7,995 nucleotides of DNA, from contig JAUXFS010000062.1 of assembly GCA_030622775.1 (NCBI GenBank), positions 1 to 7,995 of the forward strand, given 5' to 3'. The notes beneath the pieces were generated by a model. The model saw only the letters and a list, made by a program, of their open reading frames with translations, was not told the origin of the DNA and ran no database searches. The stretch comes from Rhodospirillales bacterium. Its GTDB lineage: Bacteria > Pseudomonadota > Alphaproteobacteria > Rhodospirillales > Defluviicoccaceae. Both the position numbers and the translations under genes were made by a program. Below are positions 1-6,371 of the stretch, piece by piece (the stretch's first letter is position 1; every line of letters begins with the position of its first letter).

Positions 1-212
1 GCTCCGACAGGACGCCCTACGGGTCGTGTTTCCGGCTTCCTCGGCAGGAGGGGCCGCGCGGCGGTGCTGGCGCATCGTCAAGCGGTTCCGACGCCCCGAG
101 GATGCGGGAAACACGATCACAATGGGTCACTATCAACGCCGATTGGCACTAAATGAGCGCAGCTAATCGCCTTTCAGGGATCCTGTTCAAGGAATGGCGA
201 ATGCAAATGGTG
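1..212. other. Left-edge region without a convincing gene
   Basis: All three forward frames stay open from the left edge until stops at about 150-165, and none gives a protein tail I recognise. A short reverse reading is also open to the edge. In GC-rich DNA, chance open frames of this length are common, so I do not call a gene. The main structure is the inverted repeat at 24-116. The stretch lies downstream of the minus-strand gltS stop, and no hairpin followed by a T-run is visible on either strand, so no intrinsic terminator for gltS can be named here. A partial gene entering from the left cannot be excluded. Confidence 0.4.
24..116. repeat. Long imperfect inverted repeat (21-bp arms, 51-bp spacer)
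   Basis: The left arm at 24-44 begins TCGTGTTTCC and ends TTCCTCGG or its near match; the right arm at 96-116 is its reverse complement. By hand alignment 19 of 21 positions pair, with mismatches at arm positions 11 and 14. The 51-base spacer is GC-rich and contains a further short GGCG/CGCC pairing (69-72 with 92-95). There is no T-run after the stem on either strand, so it does not look like an intrinsic terminator. I see no flanking direct repeat that would mark a target-site duplication. It could be a small palindromic element, a mobile-element remnant, or a structured 3' end of the gltS transcript. The pairing is seen directly; the role is unknown. Confidence 0.6.
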
Positions 213-1421
213 CTATTGCGGAGCGAGGAACGTCCAACCCGAGGAGATGACGACGGCGTTGACCAGATCGATGAAGAACGCGCCAACAAGGGGAACGACC
301 AGAAACGCTTGCGGCGAGGGACCATGCTTGTCGGTCAGGGCCGACATGTTGGCGACCGCGGTCGGGGTCGCCCCGAGCGACATGCCGAGGAGGCCACCCG
401 TCATCACGGCCGCATCATAGGTTCTTCCCAGTACGCGAAAAGCGACCACATAGGCCAGCAGTACCATGGCGCAGACCTGAATCAACAGGACGATCGCCAA
501 TGGCCCCGCTGCGTCGCGCAGTGTCCAAAGCTCGAGCGACATCATGGCGCGCACCAGAAACAAGGCGAGCGCGAGCTCGGCGATCAAAGCCATCGCCGGC
601 GTATGCATCGGCCAGTTCAGTTTCGGCCGCATTGCCGGTCCGAGGTTGCCGATCAGGATACCCGAGAACAAAGCGGTCACGAATTGCGGTAAAGACAATC
701 CGGTATGCGCGATCAACGCGTTCAGCTGTTCACCCACGGCAATCGAAACAGCGATGACCAGCAGCGAAGCCAGGAAGTTCGGGACACCAATGCTCACCTT
801 GGCCTCTTGCTCACGCGGTAGATTGAGCGCGTAGTCCTGTTTGTCCGTCGGCTGCAGCTTGTGTTTTACGATAAGGAAATGGCCAACCGGGCCGCCGACA
901 AGGCCTCCGGCAACAAGCCCAAATGTGGCCGCGGTAATCCCGATAGTGCCGGCGGCCGGAGATATTTGCTCGAAGGTCGATGTCCAGGCCGCCGCCGTGC
1001 CATGGCCACCGATCAAGGAGATCGAGCCCGCCATCATCCCGAGCACTGGTTCACGATCCAGCCCGTATGCGACCAGGACCCCAACCACGTTCTGGATAAG
1101 AACGGCGACCACGGCGATGGCCAGAAGAATTGCCAGCGGTCGCCCACCTCTCGTCAGGTCGGTGAGCCGGGCATTGAGACCGACCGTGGAAAAGAAGGCC
1201 AGCAGCAGGGTGTCGCCGGCGACGAAGTCGAAGTCGATATCGGCAAAGGCGCGCAGAACCGCCAAGCCGACCGCGAGCACCAGACCGCCGGTCACAGGCT
1301 CCGGGATACTGTAAGTCCGGAGTGGCGCGATGCGATTGGTAAGCCAGCGTCCGAAAAAAAATCCGCCGACCGCGACGAGTAGAGTCGTGTTCCCATCGAG
1401 AGTTATGGTTTCAATCGACAT
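213..1421 (-). CDS. gltS: Sodium/glutamate symporter, GltS family
   Basis: Inner-membrane carrier of the ESS (GltS) family, which imports glutamate with sodium. The 402-residue product matches the usual length (about 400; E. coli GltS is 401). Family hallmarks are in order: YSIPEPVTGG near residues 37-46, the GGHGTAAAW re-entrant-loop motif at 138-146, GATPTAVANM at 350-359, and the C-terminal stretch FLVVPLVGAFFIDLVNAVVI from 373. Many hydrophobic segments are spread along the chain, with a central hydrophilic loop around 186-210 as expected between the two halves. An in-frame ATG at 1526 would add 35 residues, but those are polar and unlike the family; the ATG at 1421 starts where GltS proteins normally begin and has a GGGGGA about 11 bases upstream. 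It stands alone, divergent from the acyl-CoA operon. Hand-sampled lines give roughly 53-60% GC, lower than the operon. Family assignment is firm; glutamate as substrate is inferred. Confidence 0.92.
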   Translation of the reverse strand: MSIETITLDGNTTLLVAVGGFFFGRWLTNRIAPLRTYSIPEPVTGGLVLAVGLAVLRAFADIDFDFVAGDTLLLAFFSTVGLNARLTDLTRGGRPLAILLAIAVVAVLIQNVVGVLVAYGLDREPVLGMMAGSISLIGGHGTAAAWTSTFEQISPAAGTIGITAATFGLVAGGLVGGPVGHFLIVKHKLQPTDKQDYALNLPREQEAKVSIGVPNFLASLLVIAVSIAVGEQLNALIAHTGLSLPQFVTALFSGILIGNLGPAMRPKLNWPMHTPAMALIAELALALFLVRAMMSLELWTLRDAAGPLAIVLLIQVCAMVLLAYVVAFRVLGRTYDAAVMTGGLLGMSLGATPTAVANMSALTDKHGPSPQAFLVVPLVGAFFIDLVNAVVISSGWTFLAPQ

Positions 1422-1682
1422 TTCCCAGGTGATCCCCCAACTTCGCTCCAACGATGCGGTACAGGCCGTTTCGATAAAGCATCTACCGTGTTTCAGCCCA
1501 AACGTCACAAAAAAAGGATTATCCAATCGTGCATGTCGGTCCGGTCACGGGCGATTTCGTCTGATCCGGGTTGAGCTCTTCGTCCCTCATCCCGGCCCTT
1601 CCTCTATCCAGCCAACCGCCGGAGCTGGTCCTCGCGGTCAAGTCCGAGTGGTCGATTGCGGCGATGGAGATGGGCGGTGGAG

Positions 1683-1696
1683 ATGGTGCGTACCAT
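1683..1696. promoter_or_regulatory. Candidate operator palindrome before the acyl-CoA operon
   Basis: ATGGT and ACCAT form a perfect 5-bp inverted repeat around GCGT. Its right arm falls where the -35 hexamer of the 1714-1719 TATAAT box would sit with a 17-base spacer, so a protein bound here could block polymerase. No regulator gene lies nearby in the window. Short palindromes like this arise by chance, so this is only a candidate based on position. Confidence 0.2.
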
Positions 1697-1713
1697 GGGT
1701 CCCTTGTTCGCCA

Positions 1714-1719
1714 TATAAT
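1714..1719 (+). promoter_or_regulatory. Candidate -10 box for the acyl-CoA operon
   Basis: A perfect TATAAT lies 38 bases before the acyl-CoA dehydrogenase ATG, in otherwise GC-rich DNA. This would put transcription start near 1726 and leave a leader of about 30 bases. The matching -35 position (TACCAT at 1691-1696) is a poor match to TTGACA, so the promoter may be weak or activator-dependent. Prediction from consensus only. Confidence 0.35.
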
Positions 1720-1756
1720 GTGCCGTGACCCGAAATCGAATCGTGGGAACCGAGAA

Positions 1757-2911
1757 ATGGCCCTGGACCAGGAAACGCTGAACCAACTCCTCGACACCGT
1801 GTCGCGCTTCGTGCGCGAGCGGCTGGTGCCGCTTGAAGACAAGGTCGCGGAGGATGACGCCATCCCCGACGAGATCCGCGGGGAAATGCGCGCGCTGGGC
1901 TTGTTCGGCATGTCGATTCCCGAGGAATACGGCGGTCTCGGCCTGACCATGGAAGAAGAGGTGCGGCTCGCCTTCGAGTTGGGCCGGACGTCGCCGGCGT
2001 TTCGATCGATGATCGGCACCAACAACGGCATCGGCTCCCAGGGCCTGGTCATCGACGGCACCGACGAGCAGAAACGGCGCTACCTGCCGAAGATCGCTTC
2101 CGGCGAGATCATCGCCTGCTTCGCCCTGACCGAGCCCGACGCCGGGTCCGACGCGGCCTCGTTACGCACGTCGGCGCGCCGCGACGGTGACAGCTATGTG
2201 CTCAACGGCACCAAGCGCTACATCACCAACGCCCCGGAGGCGAGCCTGTTCACCGTGTTCGCCCGCACCGATCCCGCCAACCCGGGAGCCGGCGGCGTCT
2301 CCGCCATTCTGGTCGAGGGCGGGACTCCGGGGCTGTCCCTCGGCAGGAACGACCGCAAGATGGGGCAACGCGGCGCCCATACCTGCGACGTGATGTTCGA
2401 GGATTGCCGGGTACCGGCGACGGCGATCATCGGCGGCGTCGAGGGGCAGGGGTTCAAGACGGCGATGAAGGTCCTGGATCGCGGTCGGCTCCATATCTCC
2501 GCGGTCAGCGTCGGCATCGCCGAACGGCTGATCCGCGACAGCCTTGCGTATGCACTGGAACGCAAACAGTTCGGCAAATCGATCGCCGAGTTCCAGCTTG
2601 TCCAGGCGATGCTCGCCGACAGTCGGACCGAAGCCTATGCCGCCCGCTGCATGGTGCTCGACGCCGCCCGGCGTCGCGACGCGGGTGAGAACGTCGGCAC
2701 CGAGGCCGGTTGCTGCAAGCTGTTCGCCACCGAGATGGTCGGGCGCGTCGCCGATCGGGCGGTGCAGATCCACGGTGGAGCCGGCTACATCGCCGACTAT
2801 GGCATCGAGCGCTTCTACCGCGACGTCAGGCTATTTCGCATCTACGAGGGAACCAGCCAGATCCAGCAACTGGTGATCGCCCGCAACATGATCCGCGAAG
2901 CCCGTTCGTGA
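1757..2911 (+). CDS. Acyl-CoA dehydrogenase (FAD-dependent)
   Basis: Soluble flavoenzyme that introduces a trans-2,3 double bond into an acyl-CoA and passes electrons to electron-transfer flavoprotein. The 384-residue product has the standard three-part fold: N-terminal helical domain (about 1-120) with IPEEYGGLG at 54-62, the middle beta domain opened by signature 1 ALTEPDAGSDAAS (123-135), and a C-terminal helical domain with RKQFGKSIAEFQ (269-280). Signature 2 begins at QIHGGAGY (337-344) and leads to RIYEGTSQIQ, where E364 matches the catalytic base of medium- and short-chain enzymes. The ATG at 1757 is chosen because the family fold starts directly after it and GGGAA lies 7 bases upstream; the in-frame upstream extension to 1571 looks non-coding. 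It is first in the operon and its stop overlaps the ligase start. Chain length and branching preference cannot be read from the sequence. Confidence 0.95.
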   Translation: MALDQETLNQLLDTVSRFVRERLVPLEDKVAEDDAIPDEIRGEMRALGLFGMSIPEEYGGLGLTMEEEVRLAFELGRTSPAFRSMIGTNNGIGSQGLVIDGTDEQKRRYLPKIASGEIIACFALTEPDAGSDAASLRTSARRDGDSYVLNGTKRYITNAPEASLFTVFARTDPANPGAGGVSAILVEGGTPGLSLGRNDRKMGQRGAHTCDVMFEDCRVPATAIIGGVEGQGFKTAMKVLDRGRLHISAVSVGIAERLIRDSLAYALERKQFGKSIAEFQLVQAMLADSRTEAYAARCMVLDAARRRDAGENVGTEAGCCKLFATEMVGRVADRAVQIHGGAGYIADYGIERFYRDVRLFRIYEGTSQIQQLVIARNMIREARS

Positions 2912-4458
2912 GCGATGTCGCCCGCATCATCGCCGGGTTGCCGCGGCGGATCAGCCACGCCCCGCGGGCGTGGGCGGACCGGGCGCCGGAATCTCCCGCG
3001 CTGCGGGCGGAAGACGCGACCCTCACTTACGGCGAGTTGAAGGCGGCGGTCATCGCCGCCAGGGATGTCCTCCTCGGTCTCGGGGTGCGGCCTGGCGACC
3101 GGGTGATGATCGTCAACGAGAACAGCATCGCCCTGGTCGCCCTGATCTTCGCGGCAAGCGAGGTGGATGCCTGGGCGGTGGTCGTCAACGCCCGCCTGTC
3201 GCCTCGCGAGATCGACGTCATTCGCGATCACTGCCGGCCGCGCCGGGTTTTCTACACCGTTGCCGTTTCGCCGGAAGCGCGCGCCCACGCCGACCGGCAC
3301 CGGGCCGCCCCCCTTTGCATCGACGGGATCGAACCGCTGGCCGTGGGCGCGGCGGCCGTGTGCGATGTCGAGCCGGTCCATCCCGAAGCCGAGCGCCAGG
3401 TGGCGGCCCTCATCTACACCTCCGGAACCACCGGTGATCCCAAGGGGGTGATGCTCACCCACCGCAACCTGCTCTACATCGCCGGCGTCTCCGGATACCA
3501 GCGCGGCCTTGTCGCCGCCGACCACGTTTATGCCGTATTGCCGCTCTCGCATTCGTTCGGGCTGGCATCCACATTCCTCGGGACCATCTACGCCGGCGGT
3601 TGCCTGGAGCTGGTGCCGCGTTTCGATCCGGCCCAGCTGGCGGCGGCACTGGCCTGCGGCATCACCGTGTTTCAGGGCGTGCCGGCGATGTATGCCCGGC
3701 TGATGGAGTACGCCCAGGTCAACGGCATCCTGCTCGAGGCGCCTCGGCTCCGCTATCTCTCCACCGGAGGCGCGCCCTTGGACCTCACGCTCAAGGCCCG
3801 GGTCGAGGAAACCTTCGGCCTCGGCCTCAACAACGGCTACGGGCTGACCGAGTGCTCGCCGACGGTCTCCCAGACCTTGATCGACAACCCGCGATCCGAC
3901 GACTCGGTGGGACCGCCGCTGCCGGGGGTGGAGATCCGCATCGTCGATCCCGCCGGGCGGGATCTCGGACCGGGAGAGGTGGGCGAGGCATGGGTGCGTG
4001 GCCCCAACGTCATGGCCGGTTATTACCGGGATCCCGAGGCCACTTCCCGGGTGCTCACCGGAGACGGCTGGTTGCGAACCGGAGATCTGGCCCGCCGCGA
4101 AGCGGACGGCTACCTGTTCCTCGTCGGCAGGTCGAAGGAACTGATCATCCGCTCGGGCTTCAACGTCTATCCGCCGGAAGTCGAGTGCGTCCTCAACGAT
4201 CATCCGGCGGTGACCCACTCCGCCGTCGTCGGCCGACGGATCGAAGCCAACGAGGAGGTTGTCGCGTTCGTGCAACGCAAGTCGGGCTGTACGGTTTCGG
4301 AGGCCGAACTTGGCGCGTATGCCGCCGATCGGCTGGCGCCCTACAAGGTGCCGACGGCGATTGTCGTCATGGAGGTGTTGCCGGCGGGACCAACCGGCAA
4401 GATACTGAAGAAAAGGCTGGCCGAAATGGCCGAGGGGATGGGGCAGGCGAACCGATGA
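2908..4458 (+). CDS. AMP-forming acyl-CoA ligase (class I adenylate-forming)
   Basis: Activates a carboxylic acid with ATP to an acyl-adenylate and then to its CoA thioester. The 516-residue product carries the complete motif set: phosphate loop TSGTTGDPKG (171-180), STGGAPLD (285-292), GYGLTECSP (310-318), TGD (391-393) with the catalytic hinge around GRSKELIIRSGFNVYPPE (407-424), and PTGKIL near the C-terminus, whose K498 matches the catalytic lysine. The start is GTG at 2908, whose last two bases and the next A form the dehydrogenase stop (GTGA). It gives the expected N-terminus, with TLTYGEL at about 39-45; reading further upstream in frame only runs through the dehydrogenase gene. Size and motifs fit short-, medium- or long-chain ligases equally, so the substrate is open. 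Its coupling to the dehydrogenase suggests that it supplies that enzyme's substrate. Confidence 0.94.
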   Translation: MSDVARIIAGLPRRISHAPRAWADRAPESPALRAEDATLTYGELKAAVIAARDVLLGLGVRPGDRVMIVNENSIALVALIFAASEVDAWAVVVNARLSPREIDVIRDHCRPRRVFYTVAVSPEARAHADRHRAAPLCIDGIEPLAVGAAAVCDVEPVHPEAERQVAALIYTSGTTGDPKGVMLTHRNLLYIAGVSGYQRGLVAADHVYAVLPLSHSFGLASTFLGTIYAGGCLELVPRFDPAQLAAALACGITVFQGVPAMYARLMEYAQVNGILLEAPRLRYLSTGGAPLDLTLKARVEETFGLGLNNGYGLTECSPTVSQTLIDNPRSDDSVGPPLPGVEIRIVDPAGRDLGPGEVGEAWVRGPNVMAGYYRDPEATSRVLTGDGWLRTGDLARREADGYLFLVGRSKELIIRSGFNVYPPEVECVLNDHPAVTHSAVVGRRIEANEEVVAFVQRKSGCTVSEAELGAYAADRLAPYKVPTAIVVMEVLPAGPTGKILKKRLAEMAEGMGQANR

Positions 4459-4871
4459 CGATACCGGTGGACTCGGGTTTCCAGGCGTTGATCGGTTACA
4501 GCATCGTCGAGTGGAGCGAGGGCCTGGCGGTTGCCGAACTGGCGATCGGCCCGCAGCATCTCAACCGCAGCGGTGTCCTGCACGGCGGCGTGCTGACCAC
4601 GCTGATCGATACGGTCTGCGGCTATGCCGGTTGCTACTGCCCGGTTCCGGGACGGGTGCGCCGCGCGGTGACGCTGTCGTTGACCACCAACTTCACCGGT
4701 CAGGTCGGCGAAGGCGTGCTCAAGGCGATCGGCCGCAAGCAGACCGGCGGCCGGCGCATCTTCTATTGCAGCGGCGAGATTTTCGACGGGAACGGTGCCC
4801 TGGTCGCCGTTGGCCAGGGGACGTTCCGCTACCGCTCCGGCAGCGAGAGCGAGACCGGGGTGCCGCGGTGA
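4455..4871 (+). CDS. PaaI-type hotdog acyl-CoA thioesterase
   Basis: A 138-residue single hotdog domain, the normal size for the PaaI / 4HBT family, which hydrolyses acyl-CoA thioesters to free acid and CoA and usually works as a tetramer. The family motif is clear: HLNRSGVLHGGVLTTLID at 35-52, with N37, the HGG at 43-45 and D52 in the positions that carry substrate and catalytic water in this family. The later strands LSLTTNFTGQV (74-84) and the C-terminal VAVGQGTFRYR (117-127) complete the fold. The ATG at 4455 overlaps the ligase stop (ATGA) and a G-rich stretch just upstream can serve as the ribosome site. Placed between a ligase and a flavoenzyme, it could remove stalled or product CoA esters. 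Family call is firm; substrate unknown. Confidence 0.9.
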   Translation: MTIPVDSGFQALIGYSIVEWSEGLAVAELAIGPQHLNRSGVLHGGVLTTLIDTVCGYAGCYCPVPGRVRRAVTLSLTTNFTGQVGEGVLKAIGRKQTGGRRIFYCSGEIFDGNGALVAVGQGTFRYRSGSESETGVPR

Positions 4872-5881
4872 CCCAGCTCCTGACGACACGCCTCACCGAT
4901 CTGTTCGGCATCCGGCTGCCGGTTCTCGCCGGCGGGCTGCAGTGGCTGGCCAATGCCGATTACGTCGCCGCCGCGGTCAACGCCGGGATCATGGGGTTCA
5001 TCACCGCGGCGAGTTTCGCCGACAACGAAGGTCTGCGGGCGGAAATCCGCCGCTGTCGGGATCTGACCGGGGGTAAGCCGTTCGGTGTCAACGTCTCGAT
5101 GCTGCCGAAGCTGGCCGAAGGGGAGCGCACCGACGGCTTCTTCGACGTGATCATCGACGAGGGGGTGTCGTTCGTCGAAACCTCGGGCCGTAATCCCGAG
5201 GCCTACATCCCGCGGCTGCATGCGGCGGGGGTGAAGGTGATCCACAAGGTTCCCGCCGTGCGCTTCGCGCAAAAAGCCGAGTCGATCGGCGTCGACGCGG
5301 TCACGGTGGTCGGCGCCGAGTGCGGTGGACACCCGGGTATGGACTTGATCGGCACCTTCGTCCAGGCGGCGCTGGCGGCGCAGTCGCTCTCGATACCGCT
5401 GGTGATCGGCGGCGGCGTCGGCACCGGCGCCCAACTTGTTGCCGCCCTCGCCATGGGCGCCGACGGGGTGTTGATCGGCACCCGGTTCCTGGTCGCCGAC
5501 GAGATCCCCGCCCACGGGGACTACAAGCGCCATCTCGCGAAAGCCGACGAGCGCGAAACCGAGCTGATCCTCGAGTCGGTGCGCAATACCGCCCGTGTCC
5601 TGCGCAACGAAACGACGGCGATCGTCAAGCAACTGGAAGCGCAGGGAAACGGCGACATCGAGACCCTGATGCCCTACGTCTCCGGCCAGATCGGCCGCCG
5701 GGCCTACCTCACCGGCGAGGTCGCTCGCGGCGCGCTGTCGGTCGGTCAATCGGTGGTCTTCGCCGATCGTCTCGAGCCGCTGGCCGACATCGTCGCCAAA
5801 ATCGAGGAAGAAGCGATCGAGGCCCTCGATCGTCTGGGGGCGTGTTGCGAAGGGCTTTCTCTCCACCGCGTACAATCGTAG
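4868..5881 (+). CDS. FMN-dependent nitronate monooxygenase / NADH:quinone reductase family protein
   Basis: A 337-residue TIM-barrel flavoprotein of the 2-nitropropane dioxygenase superfamily. Seen in sequence: LPVLAGGLQW (17-26), GVNVSMLP (73-80), VKVIHKVPAV (122-131), GAECGGHPG with H155 (149-157), FMN-phosphate motifs GGGVGTGAQ (181-189) and GADGVLIGTRF (197-207), then RNTARVLRN (239-247) and VSGQIGR (271-277). From memory, this pattern follows Pseudomonas aeruginosa PA1024, which was annotated as nitronate monooxygenase but described as an NADH:quinone reductase, more closely than it follows true nitronate monooxygenases. The start is GTG at 4868, overlapping the thioesterase stop (GTGA). 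Its place in an acyl-CoA operon resembles the fatty-acid-gene setting I recall for PA1024. Superfamily is firm; reaction is uncertain. Confidence 0.88.
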   Translation: MTQLLTTRLTDLFGIRLPVLAGGLQWLANADYVAAAVNAGIMGFITAASFADNEGLRAEIRRCRDLTGGKPFGVNVSMLPKLAEGERTDGFFDVIIDEGVSFVETSGRNPEAYIPRLHAAGVKVIHKVPAVRFAQKAESIGVDAVTVVGAECGGHPGMDLIGTFVQAALAAQSLSIPLVIGGGVGTGAQLVAALAMGADGVLIGTRFLVADEIPAHGDYKRHLAKADERETELILESVRNTARVLRNETTAIVKQLEAQGNGDIETLMPYVSGQIGRRAYLTGEVARGALSVGQSVVFADRLEPLADIVAKIEEEAIEALDRLGACCEGLSLHRVQS

Positions 5882-5891
5882 GCTCTCGGTC

Positions 5892-6362
5892 ATGCTCAAA
5901 CGGATTGCCGTCCTCGCCCTGATGATGGTGGTGGCCACGCCCGCCGGTGCCGACGTGACCGGCAAGGCGAAGGTCATCGACGCCAACACCCTGGAGATCG
6001 ACGGCGAGCGGATCCGCCTCGACGGGATCGACGCCCCCGATCCGGACCAGAAATGCCTGACCGGGAACGGCAAACCTTACGGCTGCGGCACCTACGCGAC
6101 CAAGAATCTCCACGGACTGGTGGTCGGTCATACCCTTAGCTGCAAGGGGCGGGAACGTGACGGTGACGGCCGCCTGATCGCGCTCTGCCGGCTCGGGCCG
6201 TTCGACCTCAGCGAGATGATGGTCGCCGACGGTTGGGCGGTCGCCGATCCGGTGCGCGGCAAGGCTTACGTCCGCGCCGAAACCGCCGCCAGGGCGCGCA
6301 AGGTCGGGATGTGGAAGGGCACGTTCGATCCGCCGTGGGAGTGGCGACGGAAACGCAAATGA
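5892..6362 (+). CDS. Exported staphylococcal-nuclease-like (thermonuclease family) protein
   Basis: A 156-residue protein with a signal peptide: MLKR, a hydrophobic core, then AGA before a likely cut at residue 20/21. The remainder is one SNase domain opening with KVIDANTLEI (27-36). IRLDGIDAPD (41-50) and DGDGRLIALC (90-99) follow, matching the nuclease core. Compared with staphylococcal nuclease, R42 and R94 match R35 and R87, and D30 and D47 match D19 and D40. However, N32 stands where D21 binds calcium, and D50 replaces the E43 general base, so activity may be reduced or altered. Cysteines 55, 65, 84 and 99 could form disulfides outside the cytoplasm, as in many proteobacterial relatives. 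It starts 10 bases after the flavoenzyme stop with only a weak TAGG-like ribosome site, so co-transcription is possible but functional linkage is doubtful. Confidence 0.85.
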   Translation: MLKRIAVLALMMVVATPAGADVTGKAKVIDANTLEIDGERIRLDGIDAPDPDQKCLTGNGKPYGCGTYATKNLHGLVVGHTLSCKGRERDGDGRLIALCRLGPFDLSEMMVADGWAVADPVRGKAYVRAETAARARKVGMWKGTFDPPWEWRRKRK

Positions 6363-6371
6363 CATGAACCA

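Larger units (their letters stand above)
1422..1756. other. Divergent intergenic region, gltS / acyl-CoA operon
   Basis: This 335-base stretch separates two divergent genes and must hold the promoters for both, unless transcription enters from elsewhere. On the operon side it holds a perfect TATAAT (1714-1719), a small palindrome (1683-1696) and two GGAGATGG copies 13 bases apart (1666-1673, 1679-1686). On the gltS side there is an A-run at 1509-1515 (T-run on the coding strand) about 90 bases before the start, and a TTGTGA at 1510-1505 that could be a -35 but lacks a good -10 partner. Open frames can be read across it on both strands, but none has a recognisable protein or a plausible start signal, so I call no gene here. 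Confidence 0.6.

Noticed and set aside
1..164. Possible C-terminal end of a plus-strand gene entering from the left, with the frame ending in LALNERS before a TAA at 162-164
   Set aside because: All three forward frames are open over the same stretch, none shows clearly better codon usage by hand, and the residues match no family I know. The inverted repeat spans most of it.
1516..1524. GGATTATCC palindrome next to an A-run, as an intrinsic terminator
   Set aside because: With 4-base arms around a single base it cannot form a stable hairpin, and it lies upstream of gltS where no transcript needs to end.
1422..1526. N-terminal extension of GltS to the ATG at 1526
   Set aside because: The extra 35 residues are polar and cysteine-containing, unlike the family start. 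The ATG at 1421 gives the normal 402-residue length and has a G-rich ribosome site.
1571..1756. Upstream extension of the acyl-CoA dehydrogenase
   Set aside because: The family fold begins right after the ATG at 1757. The extension reads through the TATAAT box and the palindrome and has no recognisable protein character.
2842..4275. Long minus-strand open frame (477 codons) opposite the ligase gene
   Set aside because: It mirrors a gene with a full set of adenylate-forming motifs; long antisense frames are expected in GC-rich coding DNA and its translation shows no domain.
4829..6073. Long minus-strand open frame opposite the flavoenzyme and nuclease genes
   Set aside because: It crosses two well-supported genes on the other strand and its translation has low-complexity, Arg/Asp/Gly-rich character with no family motif.
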